64,000 bases of DNA. It comes from Chrysomallon squamiferum. Its lineage: Eukaryota > Mollusca > Gastropoda > Neomphalida > Peltospiridae. The stretch is from positions 19,521,810 through 19,585,809 of the forward strand of contig CM022673.1 in NCBI GenBank assembly GCA_012295275.1. Direction: 5' to 3'. The notes under the pieces were generated by a model, which was given only the letters and a program-made list of their open reading frames with translations, did not search any database and was not told where the DNA came from. The position numbers and the translations under genes are program-made. Of the stretch, positions 29,738 through 49,620 are shown one piece after another. Numbering within the stretch: position 1 is the first letter of the stretch; the number at the start of each line of letters is the position of its first letter.

Positions 29738-30722
29738 ATCCTATGTTAAAAATATCATTACTAATTTCAATTAATGATGCCGTCATATCAGCATTGTTCT
29801 TAACATCTTGGTGTACTACTCATCATTCTTTTTTACTTTTTATTTACTATTATTCTTATTTTTGACCTTGCGTATCCTATATTAAAATATACTGTTAATA
29901 TTTCTATTAATGTTGCCGTCACTACCATTGTACTGGCATTGTTCATAACGTTATTGGTGTACTCATTATTCCTTTCCATGTTTTATTCACTGTTGTAATT
30001 ATTTTCTGACTGTGCCCTTCCTATCTTAAAATATATTATTGTTATCTCTATTAATATCGCCGTCATTACCATCATAACAGCATTGCTCTCAAGGTTCTCG
30101 GTGTACTTCATCTCATTCGTTGGCCTTTTATTAACTGTTAGTGTCCACCTCCTACATTAAAAAATATAATTAATATTTCTGTAAATGAGGCATCATTTCA
30201 GCATTGTTCTTAATGTGTTGGTGTACACCTCATTATTCTTTTTCACATTTTATTCGCTATTATTCTTATTTTGTGACCATGCGCATCCTATTTTAAAATA
30301 TGTTATTAATATTTGTATTAATGTTGCTGTCGCTACCGTTTTAACGGCCTTGTCCTCATCATTCTCAGTGTACTTCTCACTATTCATTTTCCTTTTATTA
30401 ATTATTATTCATACTTTTTACTGTTCAAATCCTATATGAAAAAGTTTTATTACTATTTCTATCACCATTGTTTCCGTCGTAATGGCCTTGTTCCTAGCTT
30501 TCTCGGAGTACTTCTCATTATTCCTTTTCGTTTTTTATTCGCTGTTATTCTTAATTTCTGACTGTAGCCATCCTATATTAAAAAATATTATCTCTATTAA
30601 TGTCACTGTCATTACTGTCGTAACGCGGTTGTTGTCAATGTTCTCAGCGTTCTTCTTATTCTTTTGCTTTGTATTAACTATTGTTCAGAATTTCTTAGTG
30701 TTCCCATCCTATGTTAAAGAAT
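29738..30722 (+). repeat. Tandem array, seven degenerate units of about 139 bp
   Basis: The anchor TCCTATxTTAAAxATAT recurs at about 29741, 29876, 30018, 30151, 30288, 30430, 30570 and 30709 (intervals 133-142). A second anchor, GGTGTACTxCTCATTATTC, recurs once per unit (intervals 120-147). Each unit also has a CGTCATTACCxTxxTAxCxGC box. Units differ by many substitutions, so the array is old. The two open frames inside it (30185-30439 and 30482-30727) follow the repeat and are not credible genes. Confidence 0.85.
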
Positions 30723-30727
30723 ATTAA

Positions 30728-31983
30728 TACTATCATTTTTGTTATCTAAGTATGTGAAAATCATTTAGAAATTTTATCTGAAAAATATAATACAAATACA
30801 TAAAATAAAATTTCTCGGATCTCAGTAGTTTATACGTGCCTGAATCTTTTATCATCTTGATCCCATAAAAAACACGAAATTTTGGTCAGGATATGATCTG
30901 AATATTCCTGATGGAATAAACTTAATAAAATCAACAATTGTATATCTTCATGTTAATATAAGGCATCTTCTTTTCTTTAATTATAATTATAGTATTGCCC
31001 CGAAAAGGTTCCACTGTATGCAGCTGTATATTGTTTACAATGTATAGACATTTAAATTATATTTGTTAAGCTATTATCAATTATATACAATTGTTGAGAT
31101 GTTTTCCACATTAATAAAATTTTATACAAAATGATTTTTCACCAAGCAATCAATGCTATACCTAGTGATAAACTGGGAACTTTTAACTTCTTCAGAAATA
31201 TTTCTTCTACAAAAAAACAATGATGCAATAAAAATGCAAATTAATTGTTAATGTTTATTAATACCTTTTGCAAACATTAACAGTATAGATATGAAAATAA
31301 TGAAACAATCCAGACTTCAATCATCTGTTTATGAAATCAATAAACTGACACAGTATTCATTGTTCACAACAATAAATCTATTGTAATGCAATCAACATTT
31401 GTAAATCAGATTATTATATGAAACTGTTATTACAAAAAATTATCTTTTTTGCAACCTTTAAAATATTATTCTGTATTTCTTGAATGCTGTCCCAAAACAA
31501 TTTTATTTCATGGAAAAGTGCAACAATAAAATTTTTCAAAACTAACAGTATAAGCCAGCATAACCCATTTTCTTCAATCAATGTTAAAACATAAATTATT
31601 AACATCTCTGTAACGTATTGTTATGATTATAACCTGCACACAAGAAAATGTGTTCACTGAATCCTTTATAAATAGGACAATTCCCACTGTTAAATTATAT
31701 GAAATTCCAATCCATTCACTGGCAAACAAACTATGACAAAGGTCAAAATCATTTTAAATGGAGAATCTAGAAATAAATTTAGGGAACAGTCCACAGTACT
31801 GATTTATTTTAGTACTTTATTATTAGCAAAGATCAATCAGACAGAAAATAAGTCATTTGTACATAATATAATGATCAAACTTTTTTCTTGTATTATATTT
31901 GCAATGTTCATAGTAAAGTCTGCATCTATAAAAGCAACAGTTCCACTATAATAATAGTAAAAAAATTGAACCATCTCATTTAG
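30728..31983. other. Intergenic stretch downstream of PSMC5
   Basis: No gene or recognisable repeat seen. TTTATT motifs at about 31803-31821 (AATAAA on the minus strand) lie 160-180 bp beyond the PSMC5 stop and are plausible polyadenylation signals for it. Confidence 0.5.
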
Positions 31984-41810
<9,827 letters not shown>

Positions 41811-41822
<12 letters not shown>

Positions 41823-41990
41823 CTTTCTTTTTGCCTACTGACGAGTGTATTCGATCGATTACTCCGTTGTTTATTTATAAATGATACAGCTTTCGTTGGG
41901 ACGTTTCTACGTTTAAACACACACAAGATTCCACAGATGGTACAATATTTGAATGCAGTTTTTTAACTAGGTAATATTGGAATTACATTA
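41811..41990 (-). promoter_or_regulatory. PSMC5 start region with YY1-like motif over the start codon
   Basis: On the minus strand the start codon sits in AAAGATGGCGGAAGAGG. This matches the AAGATGGCGGC motif bound by YY1 that is typical of housekeeping-gene start sites. The four-codon first exon ends directly in a donor (GTAAAAA). A pyrimidine-rich, CpG-bearing stretch lies upstream (to about 41900). The transcription start itself is not determined. Confidence 0.5.
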
Positions 41991-43000
41991 TACATTTATT
42001 ATTATGAATATTTTACGTGAAAACGTGTTTTATTATCGGATTGATATAACAAAATAATAATAATAATAATAATAATACTGAATAATTTATTACCTATCCC
42101 AGTTCAGGCCTATCATAGAACATTCAAGAAAATCACATTAAAAAGTTTCAGTACTAAGTCAAATTTAGAATGGATAAAGGCCTCTTTATTGCAACACTAT
42201 ATAATACAGTATACCAGTATTGTTCCAATATACCAAAACCATCCTAAACACCTAGATAAATAAAGATTGTGTTTTATGAGAAATGATTAAAATATACAAA
42301 TACATTTGTAGAAAATAAATTGATTTTAACTGCTAGAAACTTGTCAAAGAACTTCTATTAAAAACCTTTATCTCTTATATTATATCAGAAATTAGTCATC
42401 ACTGGAATCAGTCAGTCATATTTGATACACTGTAGTTTGCTTATGGATTATTCCACACCTAAATATTAACATCAGATCTACTGCTAACACATAGAAAATT
42501 ATGGATAATTTAAAAAGTATCAGAAATCTGATAGTAGTGTAGATGAGAAAAACACAGACACAGACATACACACACACACACAGACACAGACACACACATA
42601 CAACCATGGAAAAAAGAAACATTACCATAATTTTGAATTATCCTAGTTGAAGTAAAATTTATTGAAAAGACCAATATGTCAACATAAGAAACACTGAACA
42701 TTTCAACCATACAATATCCAGTATCATCAGAGTTGGCCAAAGTGATTTGGGATTAAAAAAATCAAATGTTCAACTTCATTGATAACATATAGAGTACACA
42801 CAAAATGACTGGAGTTCAATACATGTCAGATTACTAGTGTGTATGATCCACCCTTTGCTCAGAACTGGCAAAAACTCTGATTCATAAAGTATGTTAATCA
42901 CATGGGATACAGAGTCATTTTCTTTGGAGGGCCTGAATCAGTTTTCAGTTAACACATATAGAAACACACACATGGAAATGGAAATGGAAAAAAATTAACG
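41991..43000. other. Intergenic stretch between PSMC5 and the retrotransposon
   Basis: AT-rich, with (AAT)n near 42055-42076 and an AC-rich microsatellite at about 42556-42600. The open frames over the latter are products of the repeat. Nothing else supported. Confidence 0.6.
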
Positions 43001-43353
43001 TGCTAATCAGAGCAAGCTGTTGTGAAGCACGTCTGCGACGGGCACGCTTTCTGACAGGTCAGCGGGCGCGTCCGTCTCAGAAAAGAGTTTTGGGTAGGGA
43101 AAAGAATGGATTCTCGCCACGATTGCAGGACACAAGGGAGTGTCCAGCATATCGGATCGTAACGAGTCGGTACGGATGTATCGCAGCCGCAATTCGCCCC
43201 CCGTGATATCCGGCACAATCTCTCAGCCATCACCGGGTCTGTGTTGATTGCCGTCCTGGTTGTTCTGCTCTTGGCTGCTGTCGTTGTTTCTTTTTGGCTT
43301 CTGATGTTGTTCCTTTTTGGCTGCTTCCTGATGGTCCACGTGGTCCAAACCTG
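43001..43353. other. GC-rich block abutting the 3' end of the retrotransposon
   Basis: About 350 bp clearly richer in GC and CpG than all neighbouring DNA. It begins at an abrupt boundary next to a GGAAATGGAAATGG run and ends exactly at the retrotransposon A-tail. The minus strand has overlapping open frames, the most protein-like running 43216-43007 (starts VPDITGGELRLRYIR, ends VADVLHNSLL), preceded by a stop. No family is recognised. It may be the rest of an older element, a 3' transduced flank, or a gene exon. There is no tRNA-like A/B box. Confidence 0.5.
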
Positions 43354-43388
43354 TTTTTTTTTTTTTTTTTGCCAATGGTCTTTTTATT
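43354..43388 (-). terminator. Polyadenylation signal and A-tail of the retrotransposon
   Basis: On the minus strand AATAAA is followed 12 nt later by 17 consecutive A, then an abrupt change to GC-rich DNA. This defines the 3' terminus of the inserted copy. Confidence 0.75.
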
Positions 43389-43499
43389 GTTTTTTAAAAG
43401 ATATTATTAAAACAAAACCTGCAACTAAAAAACAAATAAGAACATAAATGTAGTTAACATATTTACATTTTATTTTAATTTAAAAGATGTGAAGCTAGG

Positions 43500-43600
43500 A
43501 TTAAGAAAAAAAAAAAAAAATAATAATAATAATAATAATAAAATATATAAAAAAAAAAAAAAAAAAATTAAATATATAAAAAAAAAAAAAAAAAATTGAA
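43500..43600. repeat. A/T homopolymer and (AAT)n tract in the retrotransposon 3'UTR
   Basis: Poly-A runs flank about seven AAT units and two AAATATATAA motifs. Low complexity only. Confidence 0.85.
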
Positions 43601-43822
43601 ATAAGACACCATAACCGGGTTAGTAATGTCTGAAAGTGGGTTCGTATACTATGTTTATCATTTTTTTAATTATTAATTTAATTGGCCATTTAAATTGATT
43701 CGTCAATCAGCCGATCCATCCGTAGATCCATCAGCTGTTCAACCAATCAATCCGCAGGTCAATACATTTATATAATTGTTGTTTGTTTTCGTGTGAAAAA
43801 AAAAAAAAAAAAAAAAAAAGGT

Positions 43823-46800
43823 TTATAGTTTGTGTTTTGTTTTGAGAATGTAATTTGTTACTGCAGCGAGGACTAACTCTCTGTCTTTCACGTTTGGTGC
43901 CAGGATGTGTTGGAGCGTGAACTCGATTTTTAGTTCCTCCAATGTATTGCGTAGTGCTTGTCTTTCCTTGGCAAAGTTTGGACAGTGAAACAAGTAGTGT
44001 TTCATGGTTTCTGAGAGTCCGCAACTGCAGTTGGGTGATGTGATGATATTATGTTTGTATAGAATTGCGTTTAAGTTGTTTGAGTAACCAATTCTGACTT
44101 TGGTGAGGTTGTTGTTGTGTAGTTTGTTGGCGAGTGTGATTTTGGGTGTTTTGGCGAGTGGTTTGATGTTTAAGTGCCATTTGTTTTTCGTGTTGTTCCA
44201 TTCGTTCTGCCATTGTTTGTCGTAATGTTTGGCAGCGATGGAGACTATTTCGTTTATACCGTAATGTATGTCTGTGCAGATGTCTTCGTCTTTAATGGTG
44301 AGTGACTCTTTGGCGTAATGGTCGGCAAGTTCGTTGCCGAGGATGCCGACGTGTGCTGGGAGCCACTCGATGGTTACTTCTTTATTGTTGTGTTGTATTT
44401 CTTCGTGTAGTTGTTGTATTTTGCTGAGCAGGTCTGGTCTGCTTGAACTTCCGGTTTGTATCGAGATCACGGAACTTAGACTGTCCGAGAAAATGACTGT
44501 GTGTTTGTTGTTGTTGTGTTTAACCCACAGCATGGCTCTGATGATGGCTACCAACTCGGCCGTGTATACCGAAAGGTGATTTCTGATACGGCCGAATTGT
44601 ATGCATGTGGGTTTGTTTGTGTGATTTTGAGCTATGAAGGCGAATCCTACTCTCCCGTTGTCTGGGTTTTTGGATCCGTCAGTGTAGATGTGCGTGTGTT
44701 GTTTGTAGTGGTCGTTTGCTGCTGCCAAAAAAATGATTTTTTTGAACGGTTGGATCTCTGTTTTGTCAGTTTCTCTTTTTATCAGGAAAGGTGTGTTGAT
44801 TGCCGGTTTTCTTTCTTTGTGGTATGCCGGCAGTGGCATTTCACCTATTCCTGTTTCCCTTTCGATTTCGCTAGCTGTTGTCGGGAAATTCGATAGTAGT
44901 AGACTATGCGATTTGAAGAGTTGTCCTATCCTTTGTTCGTCGGGGACCAGATCCTTGACCGGGTGGTCTGTGTTGAGTGTGTGTATTTTCAGGTTGTATT
45001 TTAGTAGCTGCAGTTTTCTTCTGTATTTTAATGGTTGAATGCTGTATTCCGACAGGAGGCTGTCGGATGGTGTTGAGTTTGGCAGGTGGCCGATCACCCT
45101 GAGGGCACTTGATTGAATTATATCTAGTTTTTTTAAATAAAGTTTGGGAGCATTCGAGTAAGCCGTGGCTCCGTAGTCGAGCTTGGAGAGAATACACGCT
45201 TTGTGTATCAAAATCAGCGTTGACTCGTTTGCTCCCCAACTGGTTCCAGAAATTAACTTGAGAAGATTGATTGTTTTTTGCAGGAGGCAATTATGTTTGT
45301 ATATGTGGCATCGGAAGTTGAGTTGACTGTCGAATGTCACACCTAGAAATTTGAATGTCTTTGTTTGTGTTATGAAGTTGTTGTCGATGTTGAGAGTGAT
45401 CTTACTGTTGTCTGATTTCTTGTTGAAAAGGAGGCACGTCGTTTTCGAGAGAGAAATCTTTATGCCCCATTTCAACGCCCAATCGTTTATGTTGTTTAAG
45501 TCTTTTTGTATTTGTTTCTGTATTGCTGCGGTCGATCTTCCTGCCCGCCAAAAGGCACAGTCGTCTGCAAAGAGTGCTGTGTTTATCGGCTCCTTTGGCG
45601 GATTTCTGTCGTTGTCTTGTCGGTCGAGTGCTGTGACGATGTCGTTGATGTAGATGTTGAAGAGTGTGGGCGAGATCACGGATCCTTGGGGGATGCCGTT
45701 TTCGATTGTCGTTTTCTCTGAGGTGTGACCGTTTACTTTGACTGCTATGGATCTGTTGTTGATAAAGTCTTTGATGAAGTTGAACATGTTGCCTTTAATG
45801 TTGTTATTTATTAATTTAATTAACAGTCCTTCCCTCCATACCATGTCGAATGCTTTTTCTATGTCTAAAAATACTGCTATAACTTTTTTTGATTTCCGAA
45901 AAGATTGATTAATTGATGTATGCAGGCGTGTGATCTGGTCGTTAGTGCTGTGTTTCTTCCTGAAGCCGCTTTGAAATTTGCTGATTAAATTGTTGTCGTT
46001 TAAATGCTGGTTTAGGCGTGTGTTGATCATTGTTTCGAAAGTTTTACACATATGTGACGTCAGCGTGATCGGCCTGTAGCTGTTGGGTAGTGAGTGATCT
46101 TTGTGTGGTTTGGGCAAGCTGAAACATTCGGCGTGTTTCCAGTTTGTTGGAATCTTGCCGGTGGTCCATATTGTGTTGTAGAGTTCGAGTATAACCAGTA
46201 GGGTTTCGTCTGGTAGATGTTGTAATATTGTGTAACTTATTTTATCTGGCCCCGTGGCTGTACTTTTCTTGTTTTTGAGTGCATATTTTAGTTCATTGAT
46301 GTTAAATAGTTGATTATATGTTCTGTTTTCTGTGTCTGCGGACTGTTCGCCGATTGCTTGGTTGTCCAGTTGTTTCTTTGCGAACTTCAGTGGGAAGTTC
46401 GAATTGCTGCTGGACTTGGCGAAGGTTTGGCTCAGTAGGTTCGCTTTTTGCTTGTCAGTGAATGCGATGTTGCTTTTGCCGAGAGTGTTAATTCTGTGGG
46501 TTTTTTTTCCTTGAATGTTTTTTACTTTGGCCCACATGTCTTTGACTGATGTTTTGTGGTTGATGTTGTTGCAAAAAAGTTCCCAGTGTTCTTGTTTCGC
46601 TGTGAGTATTAGGTTGGAAACTTCTTTTTTTGATATTTTGTATTTTTCGTGCGTAGAATGATTTCTGTCTTTTTTATATTGTCTTCTGTATTTGTTTCTC
46701 TCCTTGCATTTGTTTTCTATGCGTTCCGTCCACCAGGGAGTGGATATTTTGCCGGTGCATTTTCTGGTTTTCGGTATGTATTTGATTGCAATGGAGTGTA

Positions 46801-47716
46801 TCTTGTTGGTGAGTGATGCGCAGTAGGCGTCGATGTCGTTGGGGTTCTGCGTGTTGATGTTTCTGCATGCTGTGTAGAAGCCTTCCCAGTCTGCTTTGTT
46901 GAAGTTCCATTTCGGTGTGAAGATGGATCTGTCCGAGAAGGTGTTCTTGCTGTTGTAGTTGGTGAGTATCGGGTGGTGGTCGCTGTTTAGCTCATCGAGC
47001 ACTTGCCATTCGGAGAGTGCTGCGATGTCCTTGCTTGTGAAAGTTACATCAATGGCGGTTTGGCCACCATTGATGTCGCTAGTGTATGTAAATGTTCCGT
47101 CGTTCAAACAGACCAGCTGGTTTTGTTCCAGGAAATCTTCGAGGACGATTCCAGGGCTGTCGTCTGTCAAGCCACCCCATAGGGTGTTGTGACAGTTGAA
47201 ATCGCCCACTATGATGACCTTGTTGTTTGTCGTGATTATTTTATTTAAATCTTGGGTTTGACTGGTGTGTGGTGCGGGAGTGGGTGGGCTGTATATGTTA
47301 ATGATGTCGATGTTTTGATTGTTGTTGTGTATTGTGATGCTGAGTATTTCTATGTTGGCGTGAACTTTGGCTTCGTTCAGCTTGGTGTGTGGAATGTCTT
47401 GTTTGACGAGAGTCATGATGCCTCCCCGGGTGCTGTTGTATCTGTTGACGTAATGACTTTGGTACCCGGGGACCGTAAAGGTTTTAGTTGTTTTGTTGTT
47501 TTTGTTGTGATGTCCCAGCCATGTTTCTTGAATGCATATTATGTCCGGTGTGTTTGTAGAGGAGGCCAGGAAGTGTAGTAGTTCGTCTCCGTGGCCTGTT
47601 GAGTGAAGGCCTTTGGCGTTCCATTGAAGGACGGAGAGACCTGTGTTCTTGGCGTGCATGTCGTGAAGAGTTTGTAAATGGTTGTTACTGTTTGTTTTTG
47701 TTTTGTTTTTGTTCAC
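43823..47716 (-). CDS. Retrotransposon ORF2: endonuclease, reverse transcriptase, RNase H
   Basis: Open for 1297 codons without a break. It makes the nick and reverse-transcribes the element RNA at the target site. N-terminal APE endonuclease: LSVLQWNAKGL (about 27-37), CIQETWLG, GDFNCHNTLWGG, SDHHPI (about 245-250). Reverse transcriptase: FLDIEKAFD, GIPQGSVISPTLFNIYIND, ALFADDCAF with the FADD catalytic box. RNase H: YTDGSKN, AELVAI, FSDSLSSV, WLPAHVGILGNELADHYAKE. C-terminal CxCx8HxxxxC zinc motif (CSCGLSETMKHYLFHC). The 5' end overlaps ORF1 as GTGA, so the first codon would be GTG; the first in-frame ATG is 19 codons later (47659). The sense strand is A-rich (AAC, ACA, AAA codons). Family usually reads as I/Nimb; the clade is inferred from domain layout. 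Confidence 0.95.
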   Translation of the reverse strand: MNKNKTKTNSNNHLQTLHDMHAKNTGLSVLQWNAKGLHSTGHGDELLHFLASSTNTPDIICIQETWLGHHNKNNKTTKTFTVPGYQSHYVNRYNSTRGGIMTLVKQDIPHTKLNEAKVHANIEILSITIHNNNQNIDIINIYSPPTPAPHTSQTQDLNKIITTNNKVIIVGDFNCHNTLWGGLTDDSPGIVLEDFLEQNQLVCLNDGTFTYTSDINGGQTAIDVTFTSKDIAALSEWQVLDELNSDHHPILTNYNSKNTFSDRSIFTPKWNFNKADWEGFYTACRNINTQNPNDIDAYCASLTNKIHSIAIKYIPKTRKCTGKISTPWWTERIENKCKERNKYRRQYKKDRNHSTHEKYKISKKEVSNLILTAKQEHWELFCNNINHKTSVKDMWAKVKNIQGKKTHRINTLGKSNIAFTDKQKANLLSQTFAKSSSNSNFPLKFAKKQLDNQAIGEQSADTENRTYNQLFNINELKYALKNKKSTATGPDKISYTILQHLPDETLLVILELYNTIWTTGKIPTNWKHAECFSLPKPHKDHSLPNSYRPITLTSHMCKTFETMINTRLNQHLNDNNLISKFQSGFRKKHSTNDQITRLHTSINQSFRKSKKVIAVFLDIEKAFDMVWREGLLIKLINNNIKGNMFNFIKDFINNRSIAVKVNGHTSEKTTIENGIPQGSVISPTLFNIYINDIVTALDRQDNDRNPPKEPINTALFADDCAFWRAGRSTAAIQKQIQKDLNNINDWALKWGIKISLSKTTCLLFNKKSDNSKITLNIDNNFITQTKTFKFLGVTFDSQLNFRCHIYKHNCLLQKTINLLKLISGTSWGANESTLILIHKACILSKLDYGATAYSNAPKLYLKKLDIIQSSALRVIGHLPNSTPSDSLLSEYSIQPLKYRRKLQLLKYNLKIHTLNTDHPVKDLVPDEQRIGQLFKSHSLLLSNFPTTASEIERETGIGEMPLPAYHKERKPAINTPFLIKRETDKTEIQPFKKIIFLAAANDHYKQHTHIYTDGSKNPDNGRVGFAFIAQNHTNKPTCIQFGRIRNHLSVYTAELVAIIRAMLWVKHNNNKHTVIFSDSLSSVISIQTGSSSRPDLLSKIQQLHEEIQHNNKEVTIEWLPAHVGILGNELADHYAKESLTIKDEDICTDIHYGINEIVSIAAKHYDKQWQNEWNNTKNKWHLNIKPLAKTPKITLANKLHNNNLTKVRIGYSNNLNAILYKHNIITSPNCSCGLSETMKHYLFHCPNFAKERQALRNTLEELKIEFTLQHILAPNVKDRELVLAAVTNYILKTKHKL

Positions 47717-49179
47717 TGGTTTGTGCTTGTAGGATTTCTCCTGTCTGTGTGTAATTTTAGTCTGTTGTCCTGCGTGTCGATTTTGAAGCCCAAGCTGTCT
47801 TCAATTATGTGGGCTACTGTCTGCTCCAAATTGGCTTCATCATTCGTGTTTCCTTTGTTGGTCCTGATGTTCTGAAGCTCAATCAGGAGGCAGACCATGA
47901 TTTTGTGTATTTCTGCAATCCTGACCTCCTTGTCGAGATTGTCTTTTGGTTTGTCGTTCTGTTGTTTAATTTTTGTTTCGATGATGGTTTTGGTTTTTTC
48001 TTCTATTTTCTGGCATTTCTTGTTGACGTTTTGTATAATTTTGTTGTCTCTTCTGTTGTGTTCGAATTTGTTGTTTGCTTGTATCTTCGCTGGGCACATC
48101 TTGTAGTGCGATTCGTGTGGTCCCTGGCAATTTGCGCATTTTGCCAGAGACCGGCATTGGCCTGAGTTTCTGTGGTGATTTCCACCGCAGAAACTGCATG
48201 TTAAATGTTTCTGGTTGTTTCTGTGGGAGCACTGGTTTGTGATGTGCCCCCATTTCTGACAGTGGCCGCACTTGGGCAACTGCGGCCTCATTTCTGCCAG
48301 TGTGTACTTATACCCATCGATGGTGATGGTTGTGTTTCTAAGTTTGTTGTTGAATGTCAGTGTGGTCCAGTAGTTTGGTTTTCTCCACATTTCCACACCG
48401 ATTAGAGTTGATTTTGTTTGTTCTATCAGCTCTTTGTTGAATATTTCCAAAAAATCTAGTTTGTTAGCTTGTGGGTAATAAAAACCCAAATCTTTGGATA
48501 TATATTTGTATGTTGTTTCTTTTGATTTTGTTGTGTGTTTAGGTTGTTGTTGTTGCGGTTTGGTAGTAGGCGTTTGTTTTGTCTGCGGTGTTGCCAGTAG
48601 TGTTTTTCTGGGTTGTGGTGTGGGTGTTTTCTGTGGTTGTTTGGTATCGGGGATTAGTTTGGCTAAAACCCTGATAACAAATGTTTCGTCCCAGATTGTG
48701 ATGTTGGGACCAATTGTTTTAAGTGTTTTTGTATCTACTTCGAAGTAGATTTCTTTTCCGTTATTATTTTTGTTGACTTTTGTCGTTTTGTCCATGATGT
48801 GAATTTGCGCTTCTATTAGATAGCGCAACTGTTTGTCGATGTTTGTGTAGTTTTTTTTGTGAACTGCGATGGTGGTTCGGCTGTGGGTGTGTTTTGTTTT
48901 TTTTCTTTTGATTATTTTCCAGGCGTTTGGCTCGCTTTCGTCTTCGCTGTCCGATTCTCTTAGCCTTGCCAAAATGTTTAGATTTCTATTGATAATTTTT
49001 TGTTCTTCAGTTTCAGTTTCGGAATGTGTGTGTTCGACTGTGGTATCGATTATTTTCTTTTGTTTCCTGTTTTTTGTTTTTTCGACGGAGCTAGGGCTCC
49101 TGTCCCTGGGTCGTTTTGGAACCCTAGTTTCCATCTCCGAGGTATCGATTCCCGAGCTGTAAATGTTTTTCGTTGCCAT
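47713..49179 (-). CDS. Retrotransposon ORF1: nucleic-acid-binding protein with CCHC zinc knuckles
   Basis: 488 codons from the ATG at 49179. Likely binds element RNA to form the transposition particle. Basic, Thr/Lys/Gln-rich N-terminus (PKRPRDRSPSSVEKTKNRKQ). An acidic patch (ARLRESDSEDESEPNAW) comes next. The central region has TLTFNNKLRNTTITIDGYKY. Three consecutive zinc knuckles follow: CGHCQKWGHITNQC (about 294-307), CSFCGGNHHRNSGQC, CANCQGPHESHYKMC. A charged C-terminal coil ends it. The three-knuckle gag-like ORF1 is usual for I-type elements. Stop TGA at 47715-47713 overlaps the start of ORF2. Confidence 0.93.
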   Translation of the reverse strand: MATKNIYSSGIDTSEMETRVPKRPRDRSPSSVEKTKNRKQKKIIDTTVEHTHSETETEEQKIINRNLNILARLRESDSEDESEPNAWKIIKRKKTKHTHSRTTIAVHKKNYTNIDKQLRYLIEAQIHIMDKTTKVNKNNNGKEIYFEVDTKTLKTIGPNITIWDETFVIRVLAKLIPDTKQPQKTPTPQPRKTLLATPQTKQTPTTKPQQQQPKHTTKSKETTYKYISKDLGFYYPQANKLDFLEIFNKELIEQTKSTLIGVEMWRKPNYWTTLTFNNKLRNTTITIDGYKYTLAEMRPQLPKCGHCQKWGHITNQCSHRNNQKHLTCSFCGGNHHRNSGQCRSLAKCANCQGPHESHYKMCPAKIQANNKFEHNRRDNKIIQNVNKKCQKIEEKTKTIIETKIKQQNDKPKDNLDKEVRIAEIHKIMVCLLIELQNIRTNKGNTNDEANLEQTVAHIIEDSLGFKIDTQDNRLKLHTDRRNPTSTNQ

Positions 49180-49620
49180 GTTTGTGTATGTATGGGATGT
49201 TGTTGTTTTGTGTGTGTTTTTTTTTTTAAAAGTATATCGGTTTCAATAATATATTTAAATTGCTTATTATTATTATTATTATTTTTTTTTTTTAAATATA
49301 TAGACAATTCTATATTAATTCAAAAAACACTAAAACACTAAAGCTGAACGCAACTCACTTTCAGATCGAGATAAAGATAAAAGATATATCGGTTATTTGA
49401 GATACCGGAAAGTAAAAGAATAGCAAACAGCAGAAAAGAAAAAGAAAAGTAATAAAAGTAACAATAATACAAAAGCCTACAAATAATATAAATAAGAATT
49501 TAAATCTAAATAAATAAAGAAAAAGGTACAGTATCTTTTTCGTTTCTGAATTCCGCTCAGTCAGCACAAAGCACAATCCACAATCCGTTCGTGAGTGATC
49601 TTCACAGCTTATCTTCAAAG

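Larger units (their letters stand above)
43354..49620 (-). mobile_element. Non-LTR retrotransposon, I/Nimb-like, apparently full length
   Basis: Transcribed on the minus strand. Candidate 5'UTR is about 49620-49180, then ORF1 (49179-47713), ORF2 (47716-43823) and a 3'UTR of about 470 bp. It ends with AATAAA (43388-43383) and an A17 tail (43370-43354). ORF1 has CCHC knuckles; ORF2 has APE endonuclease, reverse transcriptase, RNase H and a terminal CCHC. RNase H together with a three-knuckle ORF1 is the layout of the I superfamily (I, Nimb). Both ORFs are uninterrupted, so the copy is young and possibly still competent. The exact 5' end and the target duplication are not identified. Confidence 0.88.

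Noticed and set aside
30185-30727. Two open frames of 84 and 81 codons
   Set aside because: They lie within the 139-bp tandem array and their hydrophobic composition is a by-product of T-rich repeat units.
42416-42740. Minus-strand frames rich in Cys and Val
   Set aside because: Products of the AC microsatellite at about 42556-42600.
47252-48748. Plus-strand open frames across the retrotransposon
   Set aside because: Antisense shadows of ORF1 and ORF2, Val/Cys/Phe-rich as expected from reversed Asn/Thr/Lys codons.
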